NCBI GenBank assembly: GCA_034519515.1
Contig: JAXHOK010000029.1
Location: forward strand, 13,580 to 77,579
Source of the DNA: Arcicella sp034519515
Lineage (GTDB): Bacteria > Bacteroidota > Bacteroidia > Cytophagales > Spirosomataceae
DNA length: 64,000 nucleotides
Direction: 5' to 3'
Shown here: piece after piece, positions 25,512-34,300 of the stretch
Position numbering within the stretch: the stretch's first letter is position 1
Layout of the letters: every line of letters starts with the position of its first letter
The notes under the pieces: generated by a model
What the model was told of the DNA's origin: nothing
What the model saw: the letters and a program-made list of their open reading frames with translations, nothing else
Databases searched by the model: none
Made by a program: the position numbers and the translations under genes

Positions 25512-25718
25512 ATGAACGATATTATCACGATTCAAAAGCGGTTTAATGACTTTGGAAATAAGCGTGTGAAAGTCATTTTATCGGATGAAGAAGACCCCTA
25601 TCAATCCGCCAAGGAATCTTTATCAACAGCTAATAAAATAGCCAAAGATACAGGACTTGACCAAATGACTATGGAAGAAATCAATGCAGAAATTCGAGCG
25701 GTTCGTGATGGAAAATAG
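25512..25718 (+). CDS. Antitoxin of a disrupted type II toxin-antitoxin pair
   Basis: The 68-residue protein begins MNDIITIQKRFNDFGNKRVK and ends in a helical, acidic stretch (QMTMEEINAEIRAVRDGK). Small acidic proteins of this layout commonly accompany PIN toxins. Its 3' end overlaps by 11 bases the ATG of a PIN-type gene (25708). The antitoxin is intact, whereas the toxin is split by two elements, so it is probably a surviving solo antitoxin. Confidence 0.75.
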   Translation: MNDIITIQKRFNDFGNKRVKVILSDEEDPYQSAKESLSTANKIAKDTGLDQMTMEEINAEIRAVRDGK

Positions 25719-25736
25719 AATTGTTTTAGACACAAA

Positions 25737-25927
25737 GTAACGCAAATTAAATAACCTCACCCATTACTACTCATTCTTTTTACCCCGTTATTCGTTGGTA
25801 AAACCGAATCGTCGGAGTGCCTCATTTAGCGATGCTAAACTGCGGTTTTACCGCCTCGAAAGGAACAAAAATAATCGGGCGGCGTTCCGCTTCGTATTAA
25901 TGGATGATAGTATTTAATTCCCGTTAC
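25737..25927 (+). mobile_element. MITE, copy 2 (191 bp), inserted in the PIN toxin gene
   Basis: Starts gtaacgcaaattaaata and ends tatttaattcccgttac as in copy 1. Inside it differs mainly by a short extra cgggcggcgttccgcttcg stretch. It lies at the DT/L codon boundary of the toxin. Left flank aaa and right flank tta do not form a clear target duplication. Confidence 0.88.
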
Positions 25928-25955
25928 TTAGTTTCAGCATTGATTGGGAATAGTT

Positions 25956-26055
25956 GGGAGCATCTAAAAAATAGCATACCCACTAAAAGCCTCACCCTAA
26001 ATCCCTCTCCCGTAGAGAGGGACTTTTAAAAGGTATATTATTTCTTAGACGCCCC
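25956..26055. mobile_element. 100-bp palindromic element inside the PIN toxin gene
   Basis: Ends gggagcatctaaaaaatag and (inverted) ggggcgtctaagaaataat are similar over about 24 bases. The centre contains ctcaccctaaatccctctcc and gagaggga, related to a repeat at 35742-35795. Removing it joins codons AGT and TAT in frame. Confidence 0.7.
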
Positions 26056-26497
26056 CTTATCCAAAGCAGATTTTGTTTGAATATGTTTTAGAAAATAAAT
26101 TCATTGTATGTGTTTCAGAGGTGATTTTGGATGATTATCGAGATGTACTAAACCGTCCGAAATTTAAGCGATTTCCGAATTTTGTAGAAAAAACGACTGA
26201 TTTATTAGACAGTATTGAAAAGATTTCTGAATACTATCAGCCAACAACTACTATTGAACGAACATTTGATCATGCTGATAATAGATTTTTGGAATTAGCT
26301 ATTACAGCAAACGCTCATTACATTGTTACTGGAAATTTTACTGATTTTGATTTTGCCGAATACGAAAAAATCAAAATATTGAGTCCTAAATATTTCTATG
26401 AAGAAGTTTGTGTAAAATAAATTATAAATCTCTAAAAATCAGGTAATTAATTGTTTGATTTTTAGAGATTTGTTATTCAATATCAATTATCAACGCC

Positions 26498-27637
26498 TCA
26501 ATACCCCTTCAAAACCTCCCTTGCAATTACAATTTTCTGGATTTCAGAAGTGCCTTCACCAATGGTACAAAGTTTTGAATCTCGATAAAATTTTTCTACT
26601 GGAAAATCCTTTGTATAACCATATCCGCCAAAAATCTGAACGGCATCCGTTGATACTTCTACGCATATTTCTGAGGCGTAAAATTTTGCCATTGCCGCTT
26701 CCTTGGTCATGTGTGTACCTTCCATTTTGAGAGCAGCAGCTTCACGAGTCATTAATTCGGCGGCGTGTACTTTTGTTGCCATTTCTGCCAATTTGAAGCT
26801 GATTCCTTGAAAATTGGCAATCGGTTGTCCAAATTGATGGCGTTCTTGGGCGTATTTGGCAGCGGCAGACATGGCACCTTTCGCAATGCCCAACGACAAG
26901 GCGGCAATAGAGATTCTCCCCCCGTCCAAAATCTTCATGGCTTGTTTGAAACCGTCTCCCTCTTCGCCCAAACGAGCAGAAACGGGTACTCGGCAATCTT
27001 CCAAAATTACCTCGGCAGTTTCAGAAGCCCTCATGCCCAATTTATTTTCTTTTTTCCCGTATTTCAAGCCAGGATTATTTCTTTCTACGATGAAAGCCGT
27101 TGAGTTATTTTTCCCGCCAACTTCACCCGTGCGAGTCATTACGACTACAATATCGCCAGATTTTCCGTGCGTAATCCAGTTTTTTGAGCCATTTATCACG
27201 TACTCCTCACCTTCACGAGTGGCAGTACACATCATACGGGCGGAGTCTGAACCCGTATTGGCTTCGGTTAAAGCCCATGCTCCAATCCACTGACCCGAAG
27301 CGAGTTTTGGTAAATATTGTTGCTTTTGTTCTTCCGAGCCAAATTGAAGTATATGATTGGTACACAAAGAGTTATGAGCCGCAACCGATAATCCAATTGA
27401 ACCACAAACTTGGGCGATTTCATCAATGACCGACACATATTCTTGGTAACTAAGTCCTGAACCGCCGTATTGTTCGGGTACGAGTACACCCAAGAATCCA
27501 TGTTCACCTAAATTACGCATGAGGTCGATGGGGAAAGTTTGGGCTTCGTCCCACTCCATTACGTGTGGGCGGATGTAGCGTTCGGCAAAATCTTGGGCAG
27601 ATTGGCGGACTAATGTTAATTGTTCTGATTTGTACAT
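26498..27637 (-). CDS. Acyl-CoA dehydrogenase
   Basis: The 379-residue protein has the two signature segments of the family: GAWALTEANTGSDSARM, and TDAVQIFGGYGYTKDFPVEKFYRDSK near the C-terminus. GEGTSEIQKIVIAREVL includes the catalytic Glu of short/medium-chain enzymes. It is an FAD enzyme that introduces the 2,3 double bond in beta-oxidation or branched-chain amino acid breakdown. A divergent enoyl-CoA hydratase gene supplies a likely next step. Confidence 0.95.
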   Translation of the reverse strand: MYKSEQLTLVRQSAQDFAERYIRPHVMEWDEAQTFPIDLMRNLGEHGFLGVLVPEQYGGSGLSYQEYVSVIDEIAQVCGSIGLSVAAHNSLCTNHILQFGSEEQKQQYLPKLASGQWIGAWALTEANTGSDSARMMCTATREGEEYVINGSKNWITHGKSGDIVVVMTRTGEVGGKNNSTAFIVERNNPGLKYGKKENKLGMRASETAEVILEDCRVPVSARLGEEGDGFKQAMKILDGGRISIAALSLGIAKGAMSAAAKYAQERHQFGQPIANFQGISFKLAEMATKVHAAELMTREAAALKMEGTHMTKEAAMAKFYASEICVEVSTDAVQIFGGYGYTKDFPVEKFYRDSKLCTIGEGTSEIQKIVIAREVLKGY

Positions 27638-27682
27638 TTCTTAGTTGATGATTTTATTTTCAATGAATTATTAATGAATAAA

Positions 27683-27713
27683 TTGGACAGAATTCCGTTT
27701 TCAAATACATTTG
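27683..27713 (+). promoter_or_regulatory. Candidate promoter of the enoyl-CoA hydratase gene
   Basis: ttg at 27683-27685 and tacatttg at 27706-27713 with a 20-base spacer match the Bacteroidota promoter pattern, about 85 bases before the ATG at 27799. Confidence 0.55.
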
Positions 27714-27798
27714 TAAACAGCAATTACGGAATTTTTATTACCTTAGATTCTTGGAAATCTCTCCATAAAGTGCTGTAATTTCTTAAAATTATTTTATT

Positions 27799-28542
27799 AT
27801 GCAAGACTTTTTGTCAAATTCAGTAGTCGTAAAGATGGGTCAGGAAGGAGTGGCGAAGGTGACTTTCAGTAATTCTCCTACTAATTCTATGCCAATTGCA
27901 CTATTGGAAGAATTGGCAATAACCATCACAAAATTGGGTGAACAGAAAGAAGTACGAATCATTATTTTGCAAAGTGGCGGTGAACGTACTTTTTGTTCGG
28001 GGGCAGATTTTGAAGAATTGAAGCGAATAAAGGATGCAGCGGCTGGAAAAATATTTTTCAACGGTTTTGCAAAAGTTATCAATTCCATGCGAAAATGCTC
28101 TAAAATTATCATCGGACGAGTGCAAGGAAAGGCAGTTGGTGGAGGTGTTGGACTGGCAGCAGCGGCAGATTATTGCGTAGCAACCAAGTTTTCAGCCATC
28201 AAATTGAGCGAGTTAAACATCGGAATTATCCCCGCCGTGATAGAACCAGCCGTCGAACGAAAAATAGGACTTTCCTCATTTTCGAGGTTGTCGCTGAACC
28301 CTACAGAATTCTTTTCGCCCGAGTGGGCAAAGGAGCAAGGGCTGTTCATGGAAGTGTATGAAAACATAGAAATGATGGATGAAGCCGTAGAGAATTTGGC
28401 AAACCGTTTAGCCAATCACAGCTCAGAAGCCCTTTTGGAATTAAAAAAGATTTTTTGGAAAAATACCGAACATTGGGATTTGCTTTTAACCGAAAGAGCA
28501 GAGGTTAGTGGACGGCTGGTGTTGGGACTGGATTTGGGGTAA
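27799..28542 (+). CDS. Enoyl-CoA hydratase/isomerase family protein
   Basis: The 247-residue protein has the crotonase fold: VTFSNSPTNSMPIALLEEL, the oxyanion-hole strands ERTFCSGADFEEL and QGKAVGGGVGLAAAADYCVAT, and a C-terminal dimer helix region. The catalytic acids of a hydratase are not obvious: SELNIGIIPAVIEPAV follows. It may act as a hydratase or as another crotonase-family enzyme. It is divergently transcribed from an acyl-CoA dehydrogenase, suggesting a fatty-acid or amino-acid degradation role. Confidence 0.88.
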   Translation: MQDFLSNSVVVKMGQEGVAKVTFSNSPTNSMPIALLEELAITITKLGEQKEVRIIILQSGGERTFCSGADFEELKRIKDAAAGKIFFNGFAKVINSMRKCSKIIIGRVQGKAVGGGVGLAAAADYCVATKFSAIKLSELNIGIIPAVIEPAVERKIGLSSFSRLSLNPTEFFSPEWAKEQGLFMEVYENIEMMDEAVENLANRLANHSSEALLELKKIFWKNTEHWDLLLTERAEVSGRLVLGLDLG

Positions 28543-28616
28543 AACGTTAATCTTTTGTTAATAAATACTTTCACAAATACAACCACGTTTTAACCTAAAA
28601 CCAAACAAATAAACCA

Positions 28617-29348
28617 ATGAACAAATTAATCAAAACGCTTACATTCAGCATCTTAATCGTTGCTATTGTTTTTATAGCTGATGCTCAACAAGTTATTATG
28701 GAAAAACCACTCGTTAAAAAAATTGAAGTAAACGGCAGTGCCGAACAAGAAGTTTTACCCGATGAAATCTTTGTAAATATTACGCTTCGGGAGTATTTTA
28801 AGGATAAAGACAATAAGAACAAGGTGGATATTATGGCTTTGGAAAAGCAATTACAAAAAGCAGTAGAAGAGGCGGGAATTGCCAAAGAAAACTTTACCAT
28901 TGGCTCAATGAACGGCTACCGTGAGTGGTGGGGACGTAAAAAACCGACTACTTTTTTAGAAAGCAAAAGTTATATTTTGAAAGTGCCAAATCTCTATAAA
29001 ATTGACGGCATCATTGCTCGGGTGGACGATAAAGGTGTGGCTTCTACCAATATCGCCCGTTATGAATATTCCAAAATTGAACAATTGCGTAAGGATATAA
29101 AAATCAAGGCTTTACAGGCGGCAAAAGCAAAAGCTCAGTATCTTTTAGAAGGCATTGGCGAACAATTGGGCGAGGCTTTTGAGATTACAGAAATTGATAA
29201 TGGTTACCAGAGTCAGCCTGTGTATTCAAATATGATGATGCGAAGCGTTGCTCCGATGGCAGCTGATGCAGCTGTGTCCGAAAGTACGATTGACGTTCAG
29301 AAAATTAAAGTTCGTTATGAAATCAAAGCTGTTTTTAAGATTAAGTAA
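28617..29348 (+). CDS. SIMPL domain (DUF541) periplasmic protein
   Basis: The 243-residue protein has a signal peptide (MNKLIKTLTFSILIVAIVFIADAQ). VNGSAEQEVLPDEIFVNI is the SIMPL opening, and the repeated beta-alpha units and IRVDVQKIKVRYEIKAVFKIK-like end fit the family. SIMPL proteins occur in the periplasm or outer membrane with poorly defined roles, for example in oxidative stress. It follows the hydratase gene by 74 bases and could be co-transcribed, though the functions look unrelated. Confidence 0.88.
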   Translation: MNKLIKTLTFSILIVAIVFIADAQQVIMEKPLVKKIEVNGSAEQEVLPDEIFVNITLREYFKDKDNKNKVDIMALEKQLQKAVEEAGIAKENFTIGSMNGYREWWGRKKPTTFLESKSYILKVPNLYKIDGIIARVDDKGVASTNIARYEYSKIEQLRKDIKIKALQAAKAKAQYLLEGIGEQLGEAFEITEIDNGYQSQPVYSNMMMRSVAPMAADAAVSESTIDVQKIKVRYEIKAVFKIK

Positions 29349-29350
29349 GG

Positions 29351-29442
29351 AGAGTTTATGAGTTTAGAGTTGAAAGTTTATTAGTTAAAAATTGGCGGAT
29401 AAATTCAACTTATAAACTTTTGACTTTCAACTCATAAACTCT
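29351..29442. repeat. Inverted repeat after the SIMPL gene
   Basis: gagtttatgagtttagagtt and its complement at the right end (cataaactctaa) pair over about 28 bases around an AT-rich loop; it probably terminates the SIMPL transcript. Confidence 0.75.
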
Positions 29443-29512
29443 AATTTAGTGGCACGATTCAAAAGGTCGTGCTATTTTTGTTTCTTACCATTTTTTACCC
29501 ATACCAAACGCT

Positions 29513-30988
29513 ATGTTTTTAGAGAGGGATTTCACACAGATTCACGAATTAGGAATTGATTTAGAAACTGTTTACCAACAAATTAACGATTTCAAAGAGG
29601 GTTTCCCTTTTATGCAATTGCAAAAAGCCGCTACACCTAATGATGGGGTAACGCAACTAACGGAAGAGCAATTGATCAAGTATTCGAGCTTCTATGATAG
29701 CAAAGTCGCCAAAATCACACCACTAAAATTTGTACCTGCTTCGGGGGCGGCTACACGGATGTTTAAATCGCTATTTTCTTTTTTGGAAGAAGGTAAATCA
29801 GATAAATCAACAGACCAATTTTTTGAACGATTATCGGAGTTTGCTTTTGCGGATGATTTGAAGAAAATTACCCCAGAAGATGCTGATAATCAAACCATTG
29901 CCGACTATTATTTAACCCGAAAAGGTTTGGAATACGGCACACTTCCGAAGGGATTATTGAAGTTTCATCAATACGAAGATTCGGCTCGAACTGCCTTGGA
30001 AGAACATTTGGTAGAGGGGGCAAATTATGCCCAAAATAACGGAAAAGTACAGCTTCATTTTACGGTTTCACCCGAACATTTGAGTCGTTTTCTGAAATTA
30101 CTGAATAAAGTTGTGCCTGATTATGAGGCAAAATTCAACGTAAAATTTGATATTTCATTTTCGGAACAACGTCGCTCTACGGACACCATTGCGGTGAATA
30201 TGGACAATACGCCTTTCCGTGAAAAGGACAATTCGCTACTTTTCCGTCCCGCAGGACACGGGGCTTTGTTGGCGAATTTGAACGACATCAACGCTGATAT
30301 TGTCTTTATCAAAAACATTGATAATGTTGTTCCAGACCGTATCAAACAGACTACTTACGATTACAAAAAGGCTTTGGCGGGAATCCTGTTGGAATACCAA
30401 GATGATATTTTTGACCATCTCTATAAATTGAAAGAATGGGCTTCTGAGCCACTTTTGGAAGAAATTTCACACTTTTTGGAAGAAAAATTGTGCATTCTCC
30501 CTCCACCCGAATTTGCGAATTTTAACCATAATCAGAAGGTAATGTATTTTCAGAAAAAACTGAATCGTCCTTTGCGGGTGTGCGGTGTGGTGAAGAACAC
30601 GGGCGAGCCTGGTGGTGGACCATTTTGGTGTAAAAATTCGGATGGCAGTACGTCTTTGCAAATTGTGGAATCTGCCCAAGTGGATATGAATAACGAAGAG
30701 CAAAAAGGTATTTTCAATAATTCAACGCACTTTAACCCTGTGGATTTGGTATGTTCGATGAAAAATCATCGTAATGAAAAATTTGACCTTTTGAAATTCC
30801 GTGACCCAAAAACAGGTTTCGTTACCGAGAAATCAAAAGATGGAAAAGCCCTCCAAGCCCAAGAATTACCAGGACTTTGGAATGGCTCAATGGCAGACTG
30901 GAACACGATTTTTGTGGAAGTCCCATTGATTACTTTCAACCCTGTGAAAACGGTCAATGATTTATTGAGAGAGGAACATAAAGCATAA
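29513..30988 (+). CDS. DUF4301 family protein
   Basis: The 491-residue protein is full length and shows the DUF4301 hallmarks: FVPASGAATRMFKSLF (a glycine-rich nucleotide-sugar-transferase-like loop), KGLLKFHQY, FRPAGHGALLANLNDINADIVFIKNIDN and VKNTGEPGGGPFWCKNSDG. The fold resembles UDP-sugar pyrophosphorylases, so nucleotidyltransferase activity is plausible but unproven. No signal peptide is present. The gene stands alone between repeats. Confidence 0.9.
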   Translation: MFLERDFTQIHELGIDLETVYQQINDFKEGFPFMQLQKAATPNDGVTQLTEEQLIKYSSFYDSKVAKITPLKFVPASGAATRMFKSLFSFLEEGKSDKSTDQFFERLSEFAFADDLKKITPEDADNQTIADYYLTRKGLEYGTLPKGLLKFHQYEDSARTALEEHLVEGANYAQNNGKVQLHFTVSPEHLSRFLKLLNKVVPDYEAKFNVKFDISFSEQRRSTDTIAVNMDNTPFREKDNSLLFRPAGHGALLANLNDINADIVFIKNIDNVVPDRIKQTTYDYKKALAGILLEYQDDIFDHLYKLKEWASEPLLEEISHFLEEKLCILPPPEFANFNHNQKVMYFQKKLNRPLRVCGVVKNTGEPGGGPFWCKNSDGSTSLQIVESAQVDMNNEEQKGIFNNSTHFNPVDLVCSMKNHRNEKFDLLKFRDPKTGFVTEKSKDGKALQAQELPGLWNGSMADWNTIFVEVPLITFNPVKTVNDLLREEHKA

Positions 30989-31005
30989 GTATTACATTCA
31001 TAAAT

Positions 31006-31043
31006 AAACCCTTCCAAGCGTTTTTAAACGCTTGGAAGGGTTT
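31006..31043. repeat. Hairpin aaacccttccaagcg
   Basis: aaacccttccaagcgttt and its complement (aaacgcttggaagggttt) form a perfect stem with almost no loop. A relative (accctcgcaagcgttt) is at 43484-43518. Likely terminator of the DUF4301 gene. Confidence 0.8.
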
Positions 31044-31081
31044 ATTTATTTATACCAATTTTAAAGATTTGGTGCGTTTTT

Positions 31082-31114
31082 ACGGAAGCCGTCCTTCAAA
31101 AGGACGACTTCCGT
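31082..31114. repeat. Hairpin of the acggaag family
   Basis: acggaagccgtcctt and aaggacgacttccgt pair with one mismatch around a short loop; same family as 854, 57391, 57946 and 63345. Confidence 0.75.
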
Positions 31115-31139
31115 TCAGACTCATATACGCAATGTCTTT

Positions 31140-31311
31140 TTAAATACTTTTCACAAATTTGGCAGGCACGCCAGCCACTACAACATTTGCAGGAACGTCC
31201 TTTGTAACAACCGAACCAGCAGCTACTACTGAATTTTGCCCCACGGTTACACCTGACAAAACAATTGACCCCGCCCCAATCCAAGCATTTTTCTGAATTA
31301 AAATCTTGGAT
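31140..31311 (-). pseudogene. C-terminal remnant of a hexapeptide-repeat acetyltransferase
   Basis: The minus strand reads ILIQKNAWIGAGSIVLSGVT, then VGQNSVVAAGSVVTKDVPA and VVAGVPAKFVKSI followed by a stop at 31140-31142. These are the left-handed beta-helix repeats and end of a maltose/sugar O-acetyltransferase of the WcaF/CysE type. Nothing upstream of about 31311 continues the frame; an in-frame stop precedes it. The first two-thirds of the gene are absent, so this is a truncated relic lying between two hairpins and a transposase remnant. Confidence 0.82.
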
Positions 31312-31380
31312 TACGCAGTTTAAAATTTTGGTTATTTCGTAAAAAGCCTTAATGAGATTTATCTTTACGAAAAAACTTCG

Positions 31381-31660
31381 ATGAAAAAGGCTAATTTACT
31401 TGATTTGTACACTGATTTTCTAATGACCTCTCCTGGTATTGCCTCAGCATTGGTCATGTCAAAAGTGTTACAAGATTCTTACAGCCATGATTCTATCACC
31501 CGAATGTTAGCTCAGGATAAAATAGAGCAAAGTCTGTATTGGAAAATGATTAAACCCACTATCAGACAAGTTGAGTCGTCCGAAGGCGTGATTTCGGTTG
31601 ATGACACCACCGAAACAAGCCATATAGTGAAGAAAATGAGCTAATTAGCTGGCATTTTTG
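31381..31660 (+). pseudogene. N-terminal remnant of a DDE transposase
   Basis: The 5' part reads MKKANLLDLYTDFLMTSPGI, then SALVMSKVLQDSYSHDSITR and GVISVDDT, the first part of IS4/IS701-like transposases (the D of VDDT is the first catalytic acid). A one-base deletion near 31617 shifts the frame; the alternative frame continues ETKPYSEENELISWH, as expected for these proteins. The rest is missing, cut by the inverted repeat at 31661. The element is therefore dead. Confidence 0.75.
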
Positions 31661-31725
31661 CCTTTATTGGTGTTTTTCACCAACAAATCGGACTCCATTT
31701 TGTTGGTGAAAAACACCAACAAAGG
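31661..31725. repeat. Inverted repeat with aacaccaa/ttggtgtt arms
   Basis: Arms of about 27 bases (tttattggtgtttttcacc and complement) around an 11-base centre. They truncate the transposase remnant and may be a small insertion or the terminal repeat of a lost element. Confidence 0.75.
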
Positions 31726-31742
31726 CGAAAAGATATAAACAG

Positions 31743-31772
31743 AAAACCAGCCCTTCCGAGGACTGGTTTTTT
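31743..31772. terminator. Intrinsic terminator of the sugar isomerase gene
   Basis: aaaaccagcccttc and its partner gaggactggtttttt form a stem followed on the minus strand by an A/T tract, just beyond the stop at 31792. Confidence 0.75.
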
Positions 31773-31791
31773 GTTTTATATTAAATGATTT

Positions 31792-32664
31792 TTATTTATC
31801 AAAACCAAACTTGACAAGACCTTCTTTACTTATTTTTAATGCCTCGAATGGCTCCATACCATCAAACACTTGGTCTTGTTCAACGATATAATATTTCATA
31901 CCCGAAAGTTTTTTATTGGCTAAAATTCGTGCAAAATCAATCGTTCCTCTACTTACTGGGGCAAAACGACCTTCTTTATCCATGTCTTTTACGTGCCAAA
32001 TTTTAAAACGACCTGGGTATCTCTTGAAGTACGCAACTGGGTCTGCACCCGCTTTCGTAACCCAATATAAATCCATCTGAAAATTTACAAATTTAGGGTC
32101 AAGATGCTCTAACAGATAATCTATCGGTACTATTCCATTTTTATTAGGTTTAAATTCAAAGTCGTGGTTATGATAAAGAAATTGCAGTCCAGCATCTTTT
32201 GCTTTGTGGGCAACAGTGTTTAGAATATTAGTCAATTTCTCAATATCATCTTCCATGTACATAGCTTTCGCTTTTGCATCGTATTTAAACATTCCCATGG
32301 GTGGCACGGGAGCGATAAAATACTTAAAACCAGCGGCTTTTACGTTGGCAATCAGCGTATCAGCATTCGTCAAAGTCATTGAACCCATGTGTACCGAGAT
32401 GGGCGTGAGTCCCAAACTTTTCAAATAAGCACTAAATTCAACGGGAGTCATTCCATAAAATTTACCGTTCTTGTAATCAACCGCTTCAATATATTTATAG
32501 CCCAAATCTGCTACTTGTTTGAGTGCAACTTTTGGGTCTTTTCCCATTTCATTACGAACGGTGTAGAGCGTCATTCCGCCCCATTTTTTTTGAGCAAAAA
32601 TTGCTGTACTCATCGAACACACAAAAACTACTGCGAGTAGCTTTACTAAAAGACATTTTTTCAT
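31792..32664 (-). CDS. Exported sugar phosphate isomerase/epimerase-like TIM-barrel protein
   Basis: The 290-residue protein has a signal peptide (MKKCLLVKLLAVVFVCSMSTAIFAQ). An AP-endonuclease-2-type TIM barrel follows, with YIEAVDYKNGKFYG, ISVHMGSMTL, FLYHNHDFEF, NFQMDLYWVTKAG and IWHVKDMDKEGRFAPVSRGTIDF. The His/Asp/Glu residues of the metal site are present (HNHDFEF, DLYW, HVKDMD). Such exported proteins are common in Bacteroidota and probably act on sugars in the periplasm; the substrate is unknown. It is divergent from an MFS transporter, suggesting a shared sugar-uptake theme. Confidence 0.88.
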   Translation of the reverse strand: MKKCLLVKLLAVVFVCSMSTAIFAQKKWGGMTLYTVRNEMGKDPKVALKQVADLGYKYIEAVDYKNGKFYGMTPVEFSAYLKSLGLTPISVHMGSMTLTNADTLIANVKAAGFKYFIAPVPPMGMFKYDAKAKAMYMEDDIEKLTNILNTVAHKAKDAGLQFLYHNHDFEFKPNKNGIVPIDYLLEHLDPKFVNFQMDLYWVTKAGADPVAYFKRYPGRFKIWHVKDMDKEGRFAPVSRGTIDFARILANKKLSGMKYYIVEQDQVFDGMEPFEALKISKEGLVKFGFDK

Positions 32665-32935
32665 CAGGTTGTTTAATTCGGATTAATGTTTAAAAAATTG
32701 AATGAATAAGTCGCTAATTTCGTGAAAAATTAAACAATTCACGGATATTTTAATCTTTTTTGTAGTTTTCCCTATAAACTGACTACGAACAACTAATTTT
32801 AATAGATTACCCAGAAACTACTTTATAATGTCATTACGATAACTTGTTATAGAGAACGACATAAAATATTGTACAAATGGGAAATCAAGCACAAGAGAAG
32901 CTAGTTCCATAATCAAAAATTCAATTTATTTTCAG

Positions 32936-34174
32936 ATGAAAAAACGCCATCAAGTCCTCTTGGTTTTATCCATTCTTTCGGTAATCACCTTCCTCGACCG
33001 TATCGCTATTTCAACCGCTGGCAAACGAATCACCGATGATTTGGGGCTTTCGGATGTGCAGTGGGGCTGGGTTTTGGGTATTTTTACACTTTCTTACGGT
33101 ATTTTTGAAATTCCAACGGGGCTTTTAGGCGATAGATTGGGAGCGAAAAAAGTGTTGATTCGGGTAGTTTTGTGGTGGTCGATTTTTACGGTGCTGACGG
33201 GTTTTGCCACGGGCTTTGCTATGCTTTTAGTCATTCGTTTTTTGTTCGGTATGGGCGAGGCGGGTGCTTATCCAAATACCGCCATTGCTCTTTCCAAGTG
33301 GTTTCCTGCTTATGAGCGTGGACAAGCCCAAGCCATTATCTGGACGGCTTCTCGCTTAGGGGCGGGGCTCTCGCCGATTTTAGTGATTCCGATTCAGCAA
33401 AAATATGGTTGGCAAGCCTCTTTTTATGTCTTGGGCGTAATAGGTGTAGTCTGGGTAATTTTCTGGTATTTTTGGTATCAAGAAGAGCCTGAAAATGCGA
33501 AAGATATTACTAAAAAAGAACGTAACCTAATCCTCAAAACTCGCCAATTATCGACTCATTCAGTACACATTCCTTTATCTAAATTATTGAATAACAGCAA
33601 TTTGTGGTTTTTGATGGTGATGTACTTTTGTTATGCTTGGGGGGCATATTTCTTTCAAGGATGGTTGCCTAAATACTTACAGAGTGGCAGAGGAATTTCT
33701 GAAAATGAGTTGAAACTGGTGAGTTCAGTACCTTTTCTGTTTGCCGCAGCGGGTTGCTTTTTTGGCGGAATTTTGAGTGACTTTTTAGTAAAAAAATACG
33801 GCAAAAAATGGGGTAGAAGAATTGCTCCTATGATTGGAATGGGGCTTTCGGGTGTATTTTTGATTGTTTCGGCATCCACGGAAAATAATACTACCGCTAT
33901 CATTCTGCTTTCAATCGGAATGGCTTTTATGGACGTAACCGCACCCGTGTCGTGGGCTGTGGCAATGGACATTGGTGGTAACAGAAGCGGTTCCGTATCG
34001 GGGGCAATGAACACCGCAGGACTCGCAGGGGCGTATCTCAGCACAGTGAGTTTTGGGTATTTAGCTACTAATTTCAACTACAATTTTCCCGTTTTGCTTT
34101 TAGGAATAATTGTCTTGATTGGAGCTTTTTTGTGGTTAAAAATTGATGCGAGTGAAACGTTGATTTCTGATTAA
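32936..34174 (+). CDS. MFS transporter, anion:cation symporter type
   Basis: The 412-residue protein has twelve predicted transmembrane helices, with the family A-motif near GLLGDRLGAKKVLIRVV and WGWVLGIFTLSYGIFEIPTG in helix 2. The similarity in layout to hexuronate/glucarate/ACS-family carriers (LDRIAISTAGKRITDDLGLS, MGEAGAYPNTAIALSKWFP) suggests import of a sugar acid or related anion. The substrate cannot be fixed from sequence alone. It is divergent from the exported sugar isomerase-like gene, and a hexuronate pathway gene pair lies 20 kb away. Confidence 0.9.
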   Translation: MKKRHQVLLVLSILSVITFLDRIAISTAGKRITDDLGLSDVQWGWVLGIFTLSYGIFEIPTGLLGDRLGAKKVLIRVVLWWSIFTVLTGFATGFAMLLVIRFLFGMGEAGAYPNTAIALSKWFPAYERGQAQAIIWTASRLGAGLSPILVIPIQQKYGWQASFYVLGVIGVVWVIFWYFWYQEEPENAKDITKKERNLILKTRQLSTHSVHIPLSKLLNNSNLWFLMVMYFCYAWGAYFFQGWLPKYLQSGRGISENELKLVSSVPFLFAAAGCFFGGILSDFLVKKYGKKWGRRIAPMIGMGLSGVFLIVSASTENNTTAIILLSIGMAFMDVTAPVSWAVAMDIGGNRSGSVSGAMNTAGLAGAYLSTVSFGYLATNFNYNFPVLLLGIIVLIGAFLWLKIDASETLISD

Positions 34175-34187
34175 ATGTCTATCTGCC

Positions 34188-34279
34188 CCGTGGTTGGTGT
34201 CCTCACCAACCGCATTTGCGTAAGCATACAAGCCAATTTGCTTTCGCAAGTGTGGTTGGTGAAGACACCAACCACGAGG
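34188..34279. repeat. Inverted repeat of the gtggttggtg family
   Basis: cgtggttggtgtcctcacc and the complementary gtgaagacaccaaccacg lie at the ends of a 90-base palindrome. Fragments of the same words occur at 8656-8685 and inside the 5' end of the gene at 49079. It separates the MFS gene from a convergent gene. Confidence 0.8.
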
Positions 34280-34300
34280 CTGACGGACTGGCAGTCCGTG

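Larger units (their letters stand above)
25708..26420 (+). pseudogene. PIN-domain toxin gene interrupted by two small elements
   Basis: Reading begins MENRIVLDT at 25708, stops at a 191-bp MITE at 25737, resumes as LVSALIGNS after it and stops again at a 100-bp hairpin element at 25956-26055. It resumes in frame as YPKQILFEYVLENK through VCVSEVILDDYRDVLNRPKF. The rest ends ...ITANAHYIVTGNFTDF. The parts together give a typical single-domain PIN toxin with the N-terminal Asp (VLDT) and the later acidic residues (E of SEVILDDY, D of HADNRFLELA). A TTG-started fragment from 26073 remains open but lacks the first catalytic Asp. Free PIN toxins are RNases; this copy should be inactive. Confidence 0.88.
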
